Assembly: GCA_964517115.1 (NCBI GenBank)
Contig: CAZFBE010000007.1
Location: 1-20,480 of the forward strand
Direction: 5' to 3'
Source: UBA6624 sp964517115 [NCBI: uncultured bacterium]
GTDB lineage: Bacteria; UBP7; UBA6624
Length of the DNA stretch: 20,480 nucleotides
The stretch's first letter is position 1; every line of letters starts with the position of its first letter. The translations under genes were made by a program, and so were the position numbers. This document shows positions 12,941 through 20,106 of the stretch, piece by piece. The notes beneath the pieces are model-generated. The model saw only the letters and a program-made list of their open reading frames with translations, was not told the DNA's origin and made no database searches.

Positions 12941-14440
12941 TTATGATGATATTTGCGAATGTGAGCCCCAAAGAGACTTGAGTTCCTCACAAATTTCACC
13001 AACAGTACATCTTTTTTTAACAGCATTGAGTATTCCTGGCATTAAATTTTTACCCTCATGCTGGTCTTTTTTCAAGGAAGAAAGAGCTTCTTTCACCTCT
13101 TTTTTAGATCTGTTTTTTTTAACTTCCTCTAATTTTTTAATTTGGTTTTTTCTTGTTTGTTCTGGAACAATTTGAGGATCTGGAATTTCTGAAAAATTTT
13201 CTTCAAATGAATTAACACCCACAATGATTCTTCTTTTCTCTTCAATCTCCATTTGGTATCTGTGACTTGCTTCATGAATCAAAGAAGATGTTAAACCGCT
13301 TTCTATTGAACTAATGCCTCCTCCAGCATTATTGATTAAATCAATAACCTTTTCAGCTTCTTGTTTGATTCTTGAAGTTTCCTTTTCGATAAAATCAGAA
13401 CCACCAAAAGGATCGACCTCCCTCGAGAGTCCGCTTTCATGATAAAGAACTTGCTGTGTTCTCAATGCAATCAAAGCAGATTCTTCAGTTGGAAGCCCTA
13501 TTGCCTCATCATATGCATTCGTATGAAGAGACTGCGTCCCTCCAAGAGTTGCTGCCAAAGCCTGCAATGCAACTCTTGATATATTCAAAAGAGGTTGATT
13601 GCGTGTCAACGTAGAACCACAAGTCTGAGTGTGAAATCTAAGCTTTCTTACGTCAGGATTATCAACTCCATAACCCTTTAAAATATCATTCCATATCCAC
13701 CTGGCTGCTCTAAATTTTGCTACCTCTTCAAAAATATCGTTATGGCAGCCGAAAAAGAAAGAAAACCTTTTAACAGTCTTGTCAAAATCTAAATTTGTAC
13801 TTTTAGCTATGTTTAAATATGAAATTGCATGAGCAAAAGTTATGCCCAGTTCAAGAACAGCATCAGCACCAGCCTCTCTAATGTGATATCCAGAAATGCT
13901 AATAGGGTTAAAGTTAGGAACCTTTTCAACCATTTCAAAAGTATCTCTTATGAGCCCCATGCTGTTTTTTGGTGGAAATATATATGTACCCCTTGCAACG
14001 TACTCTTTCAATATGTCATTCTGTATTGTTCCTCTGATTTTAGTCCATGGTATTTTTTTTTCTTCTGCAACAGACAAAAGCATAGCCCAGATTATTGATG
14101 CTGAAGCATTTATGGTCATTGATATGCTCACCTTCTCTAAAGGGATTTCTTGCAAAAGTATTGCCATGTCTTCAATTGTGTCTATTGCAACACCAGCTCT
14201 CCCTACCTCTCCTACAGACAATGTACTGTCGCTGTCTAAGCCCATTTGAGTTGGAAGGTCAAATGCAACAGAAAGGCCTGTTTGCCCATTCTTCAACAAC
14301 TTTCTAAATCTCTTATTCGTTTCTTCTGCCGTGCTAAAACCTGAATATTGCCTCATTGTCCAAGGTTTTTTCTTATACATCTCTTCATGAATGCCCCTTA
14401 TGAAAGGTGGATGCCCTGAATCAGCAAGGTTTTTAGACAT
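12941..14440 (-). CDS. mcmA: Methylmalonyl-CoA mutase, catalytic (large) subunit
   Basis: This coenzyme B12-dependent enzyme interconverts methylmalonyl-CoA and succinyl-CoA. The 499-aa chain is the TIM-barrel catalytic domain alone, so the cobalamin-binding subunit must be encoded elsewhere. Visible motifs are PWTMRQYSGFSTAEETN, LSVAFDLPTQMGLDSD, SISMTINASA, GTIQNDILKEYVARGTY, SISGYHIREAGA, LRFHTQTCGSTLTRNQP and GGTQSLHTNAYDEAIGLP. Tyr32 and Arg150 are 118 residues apart and match Tyr89 and Arg207 of the Propionibacterium enzyme, which bind the methylmalonyl carboxylate; isobutyryl-CoA mutase has Phe and Gln there. His186 fits His244. ATG 14440 is chosen over a TTG at 14446 because AGGA lies 8 nt upstream of it. 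It is first in an operon with the RocB-like gene and divergent from the HtrA-like gene. Confidence 0.93.
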   Translation of the reverse strand: MSKNLADSGHPPFIRGIHEEMYKKKPWTMRQYSGFSTAEETNKRFRKLLKNGQTGLSVAFDLPTQMGLDSDSTLSVGEVGRAGVAIDTIEDMAILLQEIPLEKVSISMTINASASIIWAMLLSVAEEKKIPWTKIRGTIQNDILKEYVARGTYIFPPKNSMGLIRDTFEMVEKVPNFNPISISGYHIREAGADAVLELGITFAHAISYLNIAKSTNLDFDKTVKRFSFFFGCHNDIFEEVAKFRAARWIWNDILKGYGVDNPDVRKLRFHTQTCGSTLTRNQPLLNISRVALQALAATLGGTQSLHTNAYDEAIGLPTEESALIALRTQQVLYHESGLSREVDPFGGSDFIEKETSRIKQEAEKVIDLINNAGGGISSIESGLTSSLIHEASHRYQMEIEEKRRIIVGVNSFEENFSEIPDPQIVPEQTRKNQIKKLEEVKKNRSKKEVKEALSSLKKDQHEGKNLMPGILNAVKKRCTVGEICEELKSLWGSHSQISS

Positions 14441-14447
14441 AATCAAT

Positions 14448-14453
14448 ATCCTA
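14448..14453 (-). promoter_or_regulatory. Candidate -10 hexamer for the mutase operon
   Basis: TAGGAT lies 7 nt before ATG 14440. It is only 6 bp from the oppositely directed TAGAAT of the HtrA-like gene, so the two promoters cannot be occupied at once. An AGGA that overlaps it could alternatively be a ribosome-binding site on a longer transcript. Confidence 0.3.
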
Positions 14454-14459
14454 TCCTTT

Positions 14460-14465
14460 TAGAAT
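14460..14465 (+). promoter_or_regulatory. Candidate -10 hexamer for the HtrA-like gene
   Basis: TAGAAT is followed by exactly 6 nt (TTATAT) and then ATG 14472, placing +1 at the A of the start codon. There is no Shine-Dalgarno sequence. This is a leaderless arrangement identical to that at 19083-19095. Confidence 0.45.
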
Positions 14466-14471
14466 TTATAT

Positions 14472-15431
14472 ATGCTTGAAATGATTTTCATGTTAATGCT
14501 TAGTGTCAAAATTGAATGGACAGAGTTGATACAGAAAGCCGAAAAAACAGTTGTTCATATTGTTTCTTTTAAAAAAGACGACCCTGAAAACCCTTGGAAA
14601 AACAGTCATTCCCAAGGTTCAGGATTCATGTTTGAGATAGAAGGTTCAATAATCACAAACAGTCATTTAGTTGAAGGTTCAGAGGAAGTTGTTGTTTCCT
14701 TGAATGATGGTACGGTTTGCCCTGCGGAAATCATAGGGACTGATCCAATTTTAGATATTGCAATACTTAAAATTCCAAATCAATTCTGGAAAAAACCTTT
14801 GGAGTTCAGAAATTTAAATAAAAGAAAACTCATGCCAGGAGAAGAGGTCCTTTCCATTGGAAACCCTTTTGGACTTTCGTCATCTGCATCAAAAGGGATA
14901 ATTAGTGCAACAAACAGGTTCTTGGATACAAAAAATCACATGAAATGGGGCTTAATACAAACAGACCTTGCAATCAACCCAGGAAGCTCTGGAGGTCCTC
15001 TTTTTGACAACCAAGGAGAGATTGTTGGAATGACTGTAGGGAAACTTTCGGGTGAAGTTGAAAATATTAGTTTTTCAATACCTATAAAAAAGATAGTCCA
15101 TTGGTCTAAAAAAATCATAGAAGAGCGAGCTTTTCATCCGATGCTTGGAATAAAGGTAGAAGAATATTACTTAAATCAAGATGCTAATTCTAAAAACAGA
15201 GTGCTTAGGGTTGTCGATATCTCTCCAAGCCTAATTGGAATAATCAAAAAAAATGACATTATCCTTCAAATAAACCAAAATAAAATCAATTCTAGAAATG
15301 AAGCTTTCGAAGTAGTAGACAATCTTGAATATCCAAACAGTGTTGACTTATTAATTTATCGTTACAATTTGGGAGAATTAAGATTTTCTCTACCTTTAAA
15401 AATAAGAAGCGTAAAAGATCGTTATTTATGA
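14472..15431 (+). CDS. HtrA/DegP-like serine protease with one PDZ domain
   Basis: This 319-aa trypsin-fold protein has an intact catalytic triad: His65 in ITNSHLVEG, Asp95 in DPILDIAIL and Ser173 in NPGSSGGPL. LSIGNPFGL and a sensor-loop region precede the Ser. A single C-terminal PDZ-like domain from about 215 to 310 (FHPMLGIKVEEY ... DIILQINQNKI) follows. HtrA enzymes degrade or chaperone damaged proteins, usually in the periplasm. Here the N-terminus (MLEMIFMLMLSVKIEW) is too short and too little charged for a clear signal peptide or anchor, so the location is uncertain and it may be cytoplasmic. Later ATGs at 14481 and 14490 are alternative starts. Its TGA overlaps the ATG of the Lrp-like regulator. 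Confidence 0.9.
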   Translation: MLEMIFMLMLSVKIEWTELIQKAEKTVVHIVSFKKDDPENPWKNSHSQGSGFMFEIEGSIITNSHLVEGSEEVVVSLNDGTVCPAEIIGTDPILDIAILKIPNQFWKKPLEFRNLNKRKLMPGEEVLSIGNPFGLSSSASKGIISATNRFLDTKNHMKWGLIQTDLAINPGSSGGPLFDNQGEIVGMTVGKLSGEVENISFSIPIKKIVHWSKKIIEERAFHPMLGIKVEEYYLNQDANSKNRVLRVVDISPSLIGIIKKNDIILQINQNKINSRNEAFEVVDNLEYPNSVDLLIYRYNLGELRFSLPLKIRSVKDRYL

Positions 15432-15874
15432 AAAGAAATCAATTAAAAATACTTTCAATTCTTCAAACTGATGGCAAGGCAACACATCAAGAAATAGGAA
15501 AAAAAATAGGCCTTTCAACAAGTGTTGTTCACAAGACAATCAAAGATATGGAGAAAAACAAGATAATAAAAGGCTATAGAGCAAATATAAACTTAGAAAA
15601 ATTGGGATTTGATTTAATTGCACTCTTTTTAATCAAAGCAAATGGACCACATATAAGAAGAATAGTTAAATCTCTCAAAAAAGACAGGTCCCTTGAGTCT
15701 GTTTATGAAATAACTGGCGAATACGACATAGCTGCAATGGGAAAATTCAAAAACAGGGAAACAATGAACAAAAAAATAAAAGAGCTTTTGAATGACAAAA
15801 ATATCGAAAGCACGAATACAAGCATAGTTTTATCGATAGAAAAGGAAGAAAGGAATTTAGACTTACTTAGATAA
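15428..15874 (+). CDS. Lrp/AsnC-family transcriptional regulator
   Basis: The product has 148 aa. The N-terminal helix-turn-helix is at about 4-50 (LKILSILQTDGKATHQEIG ... STSVVHKTIKDMEKNKIIKGY), quoted in parts. A RAM/AsnC ligand domain follows, with FDLIALFLIKA, VYEITGEYDIAAMGKFK and NTSIVLS, the standard order for this family of feast/famine regulators that sense amino acids as octamers or other oligomers. The gene starts inside the HtrA-like stop (ATGA), so the two are co-translated. Its targets cannot be read from the sequence. The 3' end overlaps the converging 3D-domain gene by 12 bp, with no independent terminator. Confidence 0.92.
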   Translation: MKRNQLKILSILQTDGKATHQEIGKKIGLSTSVVHKTIKDMEKNKIIKGYRANINLEKLGFDLIALFLIKANGPHIRRIVKSLKKDRSLESVYEITGEYDIAAMGKFKNRETMNKKIKELLNDKNIESTNTSIVLSIEKEERNLDLLR

Positions 15875-17017
15875 AAGAAGAGCTTTTCTTCTTCCGAACC
15901 TTATCGCATCTTCTTTACACATTAAAAAAATATCAATTTGATTCTTTTTTCTTGAATGCATCCTGTCCTCAATTTTCAATCTGAACAAATCTCCAAGTTG
16001 AGATGAGTTAGATCCAAGACAATTACCTTTCGAATCTATCTCACAAACAATCACCAGTTCTACAAAAGAACCCAAAGGAAACCTTTCCTCAAGGTCTTTG
16101 CTTATGGCAGCATAACCCTCTTTTACCAATTTCCCTGAAGCAGACTCAAATGGTGTTGAGTCAGTCTGTTCTGGCAAAGGATTATAAGCAGTCATCAAAA
16201 CTTCAAAAAACAAAGAAGGTTTTTCCCCTGTTAAAAGATATTGCTCATTTAGGAAATTTCTTAAATTATTATCGTATTTTTTCCCCATGTAAGATTTGTT
16301 TTTATATCTGGGATAATACCTTTTAACTTCATCCCATAATATCTTCTTGTTGATGTCATTAAAAGAAAAGCCCAGATAACTCATAACGTCTTTCAATTTT
16401 GAAAAATCAAAACTTCCATCTATCAGCCTTTCAGAAAGTAAATTTTTTAATATCTCTTTCTGCTCATCATTTTTCTTGTCCCATTTTTCATTTTTGACAT
16501 TTCTTTTCCAAAGAGTTTCAAGAAGGGAGTTGTCATCTGGAAGCTGAACACCTTTTTTGTAAGCCTCAACCTGAACATCTTTTTTAACTGCTCTTATTTC
16601 AACCATGGCTTCAAGGATTCGACTAAGAAGTTCTTTGTTCTGGTTTTTCTCCCCTGTGTAAAGATCACGCTTATGCACATAAAGTGAATAAAGTCTTGAT
16701 CTGTGCGAAAAACTGGATTCAATATTTATAAGATCTAAAAAAGCTACAACTGACTCAGGTTTTTTGAAGTTTAAATATTCAATATTTCCAAGAATAGATC
16801 TTGACAGCCTGTAATTCTGATATGTAGAACCTTCGTAAGAGTCTTGCCCCACAAGGTCTTTCCAAAGTTTTTCTCTTTCTTCAAAACTACTGCCTTGGTC
16901 AAAAAATTCAAGAATTTCTTTTGGATTCAGGTTTAAAGTACAAGGGTTTATTGCAACTGAGTCCAAAAAACCCAAAAAAAATGAAGAAAAAATCAATAAA
17001 AAAAATTTAGCTTTCAT
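15863..17017 (-). CDS. Secreted protein with C-terminal 3D domain
   Basis: This 384-aa protein begins with a signal peptide (MKAKFFLLIFSSFFLGFLDS, cleavage probably near residue 20-25). About 250 residues follow that I do not recognise; they are helix-rich and charged. The C-terminal part at about 275-380 is a 3D (Asp-Asp-Asp) domain, named after three conserved Asp and related to the MltA lytic transglycosylase core. MTAYNPLPEQTDSTPF, EERFPLGSFVELV, LKIEDRMHSRKKNQIDIFL and EDAIRFGRRKA are diagnostic. Asp285, Asp351 and Asp362 are candidate members of the catalytic set. It probably trims peptidoglycan in the cell wall or periplasm. It is the last gene of the kinase operon, overlapping the 62-aa gene by 11 bp and the Lrp gene end by 12 bp. 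Confidence 0.85.
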   Translation of the reverse strand: MKAKFFLLIFSSFFLGFLDSVAINPCTLNLNPKEILEFFDQGSSFEEREKLWKDLVGQDSYEGSTYQNYRLSRSILGNIEYLNFKKPESVVAFLDLINIESSFSHRSRLYSLYVHKRDLYTGEKNQNKELLSRILEAMVEIRAVKKDVQVEAYKKGVQLPDDNSLLETLWKRNVKNEKWDKKNDEQKEILKNLLSERLIDGSFDFSKLKDVMSYLGFSFNDINKKILWDEVKRYYPRYKNKSYMGKKYDNNLRNFLNEQYLLTGEKPSLFFEVLMTAYNPLPEQTDSTPFESASGKLVKEGYAAISKDLEERFPLGSFVELVIVCEIDSKGNCLGSNSSQLGDLFRLKIEDRMHSRKKNQIDIFLMCKEDAIRFGRRKALLLSK

Positions 17018-17195
17018 CAGGGAAATACTCTCTTTCCAAAAATTCTATTATATTTTTCCAAGGCCTGTCAGGAACATCTCTAACATTGTGCAGAAGAAGA
17101 TGTAATGCTGATTCAATATCGTCTAAGTCCCCACACAAGAATTTTTCGTCTAACTTTTTAATAATTCTTGAATATATCTCGTCATGATCTTTCAT
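17007..17195 (-). CDS. Small hypothetical protein, 62 aa
   Basis: This frame starts at ATG 17195, 4 nt after the histidine kinase stop. AAGGA about 12 nt upstream is a possible ribosome-binding site. It ends 11 bp inside the 3D-domain gene. The product (start MKDHDEIYSRIIKKLDEKF, end FLEREYFPDES) is acidic and probably all-helical, with two helices split by a VPDRPW turn. It has no membrane segment and I recognise no family. The tight packing between kinase and 3D gene supports it being expressed. A regulatory or adaptor role for the kinase is possible but is only inference from position. Confidence 0.65.
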   Translation of the reverse strand: MKDHDEIYSRIIKKLDEKFLCGDLDDIESALHLLLHNVRDVPDRPWKNIIEFLEREYFPDES

Positions 17196-17199
17196 AATT

Positions 17200-19056
17200 T
17201 CATTTTTCCTTTTTTACATCAAGAACAGGAAGTGTTAAGTGAAATTCAGTTCCCTCTTCGGAAGAAGAGTTTAAATAAACATCCCCTTCATTCAACTCAA
17301 CTAGCTGCTTGACCAAGGCCAAACCCAAACCTGTACCTGAAACTGCAGACCTGTCAGTTGACTTTGCTCTAGTAAATGCATCAAATATAAAAGACTGCTC
17401 GTCTTCAGGGATTCCAAGCCCAGTATCCAAAATGCTTATAGTTAAGAATCGTGGGTCTTCATTTGGATAAACTCTTATGTTGACACTTCCATTTTCTTCA
17501 TTGTATTTAACTGCATTGCTGATTAAGTTAGTTAATATCTGCCTTGCGTGTCGTGGATCCATCCATGATTGTGCAGGTCCCTCAATCTCTAAAGAAATAG
17601 AAATTTTTTGACTATCAGCTATGATCTCAAGCTCCTTTAATATGCTTTCAAAAATCTCTCTTAAATCAACCCTTTCTGGGTTCGCTTTTGTCTTTCCAAC
17701 TTCAGCTCTTGATAAATCTAAAATATCATTAATCAAGGCAAGTAAATGATTTGCGCTTTCCTTTATGTTTTGGACAAATTCATCTTGCCTCTCTGAAAGG
17801 TTTCCAAAACTTTTTTCTTTTAAGATTTCTGCAAAGCCTATAATCGCGTTGAGTGGAGTTCTCAATTCATGGCTCATTGTTGACAAGAATCTAGATTTAG
17901 ACTCATAGGCAGAAGAAACCTGGTCATTTAATGTTTCTAGTTCATTTACTTGATTTTCGATTCTTTTATGCATTGAGAAAATAGAACGCCCTAGGACGGA
18001 AATTTCATCTTTTGCCTCTTTTTTAACTTTAATTTTTACCTCCCTTCCCGGCTCAAGATCTTCAACTGCATCCGCTAAGTTTCTTATTGGCCTTGAAATA
18101 GATCTTCCAAGAATGATGGCAATAACAACAGCAATTAAAACAGTGATTACCAACAAGACTTCCATTCCCGCAGAAAGTTCCTCTCCAATAGAGATGTCTT
18201 GAGACATGTTGCTTACAACAACAACTGCACCCTTATTTTGTCCACTGTTTGGACCAACCAAAGGAAAACCCTGGATTGCATAAGGATCTTGAAATCTGAT
18301 AGCCCATATACCCTTTTCTACAATCTCCTTCCTGACCCAATCTTCAATCGAGTCAGTTTCTCCTTTGGTCCTTTTGACAATACTCATTATTTCTTCTACT
18401 TCAATAGAGTTGAACCTGTCAGGAGATTTAGTATCACTAAAATAGAGTATTTCATCAGAGATCAAATATTTCTTAGCGTCAGGGATGACTGTTCCCTCAA
18501 CCCTCACCCCTAGAGCAAGTGTTCCTATTATTTCTAAATCATTTGAATTTTCTAAAACCCAAGATTCATAATCATCCTTTGGAATATCACTTGGAAGATT
18601 GAAAACTGGAGCATACCCGATAGCAATAGGCTCTTCACCAAGAATGAAATAATCCCAACCATATTGAGTCCTCAAAGAAGGCAAAAAGCTTTTATCTTCA
18701 TTGTCAAAATCCAACCAATTGTTTTTTGCCCACCAAGCAGTGCTTTCATTTGACAAATCTTCAAAAATTATCAGGTCAAATGAATCTTGAATTGTTTTTG
18801 TCCTTAGCCTTCCCCATCTCTCTAAAGGGTTATCTGATTGGCCTATGTCTGCTGCAAGAGTTCTTGAAGAATCCTTTGTTTTGAGTCCATAATTTCTAAA
18901 AAACCTCTGAAGCAACAGTGTTTGAGCATTGATGGTTGTCTCTTGAGATCTAAACTGCTGCCTCTCTATCTTGTTTAAAGCTATACCTCCAGACACACCT
19001 ATAACCAAAACAAACAACAATGGAAAAAGGAGTAACAAACGTGCTCTTATTGACAT
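17200..19056 (-). CDS. Membrane sensor histidine kinase
   Basis: The 618-aa product starts at ATG 19056; a longer frame to 19107 would overlap the divergent gene, and homology-like sequence begins at MSIRARLLLLFPLLF. Domains in order are TM1 (7-28), an extracytoplasmic sensor region of about 265 residues with no clear named fold, TM2 (298-317), HAMP (318-370), a short coiled coil, HisKA with phospho-acceptor His396 in FLSTMSHELRTPLNAIIGF, and HATPase_c with N-box (NLISNAVKY, 510-518), G1 (DTGLGIPEDE, 544-553) and G2 (GTGLGLALV, 574-582). No receiver domain is attached. It is divergent from an HD-GYP response regulator 38 bp away, the likely partner. It leads an operon with the 62-aa and 3D-domain genes, so the signal may concern the cell envelope. 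Confidence 0.94.
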   Translation of the reverse strand: MSIRARLLLLFPLLFVLVIGVSGGIALNKIERQQFRSQETTINAQTLLLQRFFRNYGLKTKDSSRTLAADIGQSDNPLERWGRLRTKTIQDSFDLIIFEDLSNESTAWWAKNNWLDFDNEDKSFLPSLRTQYGWDYFILGEEPIAIGYAPVFNLPSDIPKDDYESWVLENSNDLEIIGTLALGVRVEGTVIPDAKKYLISDEILYFSDTKSPDRFNSIEVEEIMSIVKRTKGETDSIEDWVRKEIVEKGIWAIRFQDPYAIQGFPLVGPNSGQNKGAVVVVSNMSQDISIGEELSAGMEVLLVITVLIAVVIAIILGRSISRPIRNLADAVEDLEPGREVKIKVKKEAKDEISVLGRSIFSMHKRIENQVNELETLNDQVSSAYESKSRFLSTMSHELRTPLNAIIGFAEILKEKSFGNLSERQDEFVQNIKESANHLLALINDILDLSRAEVGKTKANPERVDLREIFESILKELEIIADSQKISISLEIEGPAQSWMDPRHARQILTNLISNAVKYNEENGSVNIRVYPNEDPRFLTISILDTGLGIPEDEQSFIFDAFTRAKSTDRSAVSGTGLGLALVKQLVELNEGDVYLNSSSEEGTEFHLTLPVLDVKKEK

Positions 19057-19058
19057 GT

Positions 19059-19065
19059 CTTCCCC
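19059..19065 (-). promoter_or_regulatory. Ribosome-binding-like GGGGAAG before the histidine kinase
   Basis: On the minus strand GGGGAAGAC directly precedes ATG 19056. This purine run supports that start over the longer frame. A TAGGAT (19067-19072), 10 nt upstream of the ATG, would start transcription within or just before this run, so one of the two readings is probably wrong. Confidence 0.4.
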
Positions 19066-19069
19066 TATC

Positions 19070-19085
19070 CTAATCCAATGATTAG
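19070..19085. promoter_or_regulatory. Perfect inverted repeat in the kinase/regulator divergent promoter
   Basis: CTAATC-CAAT-GATTAG has 6-bp arms with a 4-bp gap, nearly centred in the 38-bp gap between the two divergent start codons. It overlaps both candidate -10 hexamers (TAGGAT 19067-19072 minus; TAGAAT 19083-19088 plus). A dimeric repressor bound here could shut off both operons. Confidence 0.4.
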
Positions 19086-19088
19086 AAT
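19083..19088 (+). promoter_or_regulatory. Candidate -10 hexamer for the HD-GYP regulator
   Basis: TAGAAT is followed by exactly 6 nt (GAAAGT) and ATG 19095, so transcription would begin at the start codon. No Shine-Dalgarno sequence or clear -35 was seen. Confidence 0.45.
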
Positions 19089-19094
19089 GAAAGT

Positions 19095-20072
19095 ATGCCA
19101 ATGCCAAAAGCTGATATTCTTGTTGTTGACGACAATGAAATGAATGTCAGAGTTCTTGAGGCACTTCTCTTAAGTAGGGGTCATTTAGTGAGGGTTGCAA
19201 GAGATGGATCTGAGGCCCTTGATGAAGTTGAAAAAAAACACCCAGATTTAATACTCCTGGACATTATGATGCCTAAAATCGATGGATTTCAAGTTCTTGA
19301 AAAAATGAAATCAAAAAAAGAAACTGAACTAATACCAATAATACTTCTAACTGCTCTTTCGGATATAGACAGCAATGTAAAAGGAATTGAATTAGGTGCA
19401 GATGACTTTATAACAAAACCGTTCAATAAATCTTTATTGATGGCAAGAGTTAGAAATTTGTTAAGAGGAAAAAATCTACTAGATGAACTTGAAAGCGTAG
19501 ATGCGGTTATAGCAATGACGGCAAAAATCATAGAAGCAAAAGACAAATATACAGAGGGACATGTTGAAAGAGTTACTACCTATGCAGTCAAGCTTGGGGA
19601 AGCTGCTGGCTTAGAGCAATGGGACTTAAGAAACTTAAAAAGAGGTGCCCTCCTCCATGATCTGGGAAAAATCGCAGTTCCTGATGCTGTTTTAAACAAA
19701 GAAGGAAAGCTTTCTGAAGAAGAATGGAAACACATACTCCTTCATCCTTCAATAGGTGCAGACATCTTAAAAGACCTTAAATCATTAAAAACTGTTGTGG
19801 ATATCGTTCTCCACCACCATGAAAAACTTGATGGAAGTGGATATCCCGACAAGCTAAAGGGGGATGAGATAACAAAAGAATCAAGGATAATGGCCATTGC
19901 TGACATATATGATGCACTAACAACAACGAGAAGTTACAAAAAATCAATGAGTCCCGAAACTGCTATAAGGATACTCCAAGAAGAAGCTCAATCTGGAAAA
20001 TTAGACTCAGAGCTTGTGATGCTTTTTTCAAGACTGGTTAAAGACGGTGTCTTTGACGATATTTCCGAGTAG
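19095..20072 (+). CDS. Response regulator with HD-GYP c-di-GMP phosphodiesterase domain
   Basis: This 325-aa RpfG-type protein has two domains. Residues 5-125 form a receiver with acidic pocket VVDDNE, phospho-acceptor Asp56 in LILLDIMMP, conserved Thr86 region and Lys108 in FITKPF. Residues about 140-320 form an HD-GYP domain: EGHVERV, LLHDLGKIAVPDAVL with His188-Asp189, LLHPSIGADIL, and HHHEKLDGSGYP with the GYP at 249-251. All metal-binding motifs look intact, so it should hydrolyse cyclic di-GMP when activated. It is probably phosphorylated by the divergently encoded kinase. ATG 19095 is used; ATG 19101 is a near alternative. It links an envelope signal to c-di-GMP level, but no diguanylate cyclase or effector is in the window. 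Confidence 0.95.
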   Translation: MPMPKADILVVDDNEMNVRVLEALLLSRGHLVRVARDGSEALDEVEKKHPDLILLDIMMPKIDGFQVLEKMKSKKETELIPIILLTALSDIDSNVKGIELGADDFITKPFNKSLLMARVRNLLRGKNLLDELESVDAVIAMTAKIIEAKDKYTEGHVERVTTYAVKLGEAAGLEQWDLRNLKRGALLHDLGKIAVPDAVLNKEGKLSEEEWKHILLHPSIGADILKDLKSLKTVVDIVLHHHEKLDGSGYPDKLKGDEITKESRIMAIADIYDALTTTRSYKKSMSPETAIRILQEEAQSGKLDSELVMLFSRLVKDGVFDDISE

Positions 20073-20091
20073 ATAATAGAAAAAAATAATG

Positions 20092-20097
20092 TATCAT
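20092..20097 (+). promoter_or_regulatory. Candidate -10 hexamer for the FGE-like gene
   Basis: TATCAT lies 9 nt before ATG 20107, in the 34-bp gap after the HD-GYP gene. Transcription would begin about 2-3 nt before the ATG. It is the weakest of the series, as the gene could also be read through from upstream. Confidence 0.25.
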
Positions 20098-20106
20098 TTT
20101 ATAAAC

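Noticed and set aside
12931-13026. Longer N-terminus of the RocB-like protein
   Set aside because: It would overlap the mutase by 86 bases and adds no recognisable sequence; ATG 12930 sits 10 nt after the mutase stop.
15875-15893. Hairpin AAGAAGA-GCTTT-TCTTCTT as a bidirectional terminator between Lrp and 3D-domain genes
   Set aside because: The stem has only two G-C pairs and lies within codons (GRRKALL) of the 3D-domain gene, so coding bias explains it.
19057-19107. Longer N-terminus of the histidine kinase
   Set aside because: It crosses the divergent promoter and the HD-GYP start; ATG 19056 begins the normal TM1 and has GGGGAAG before it.
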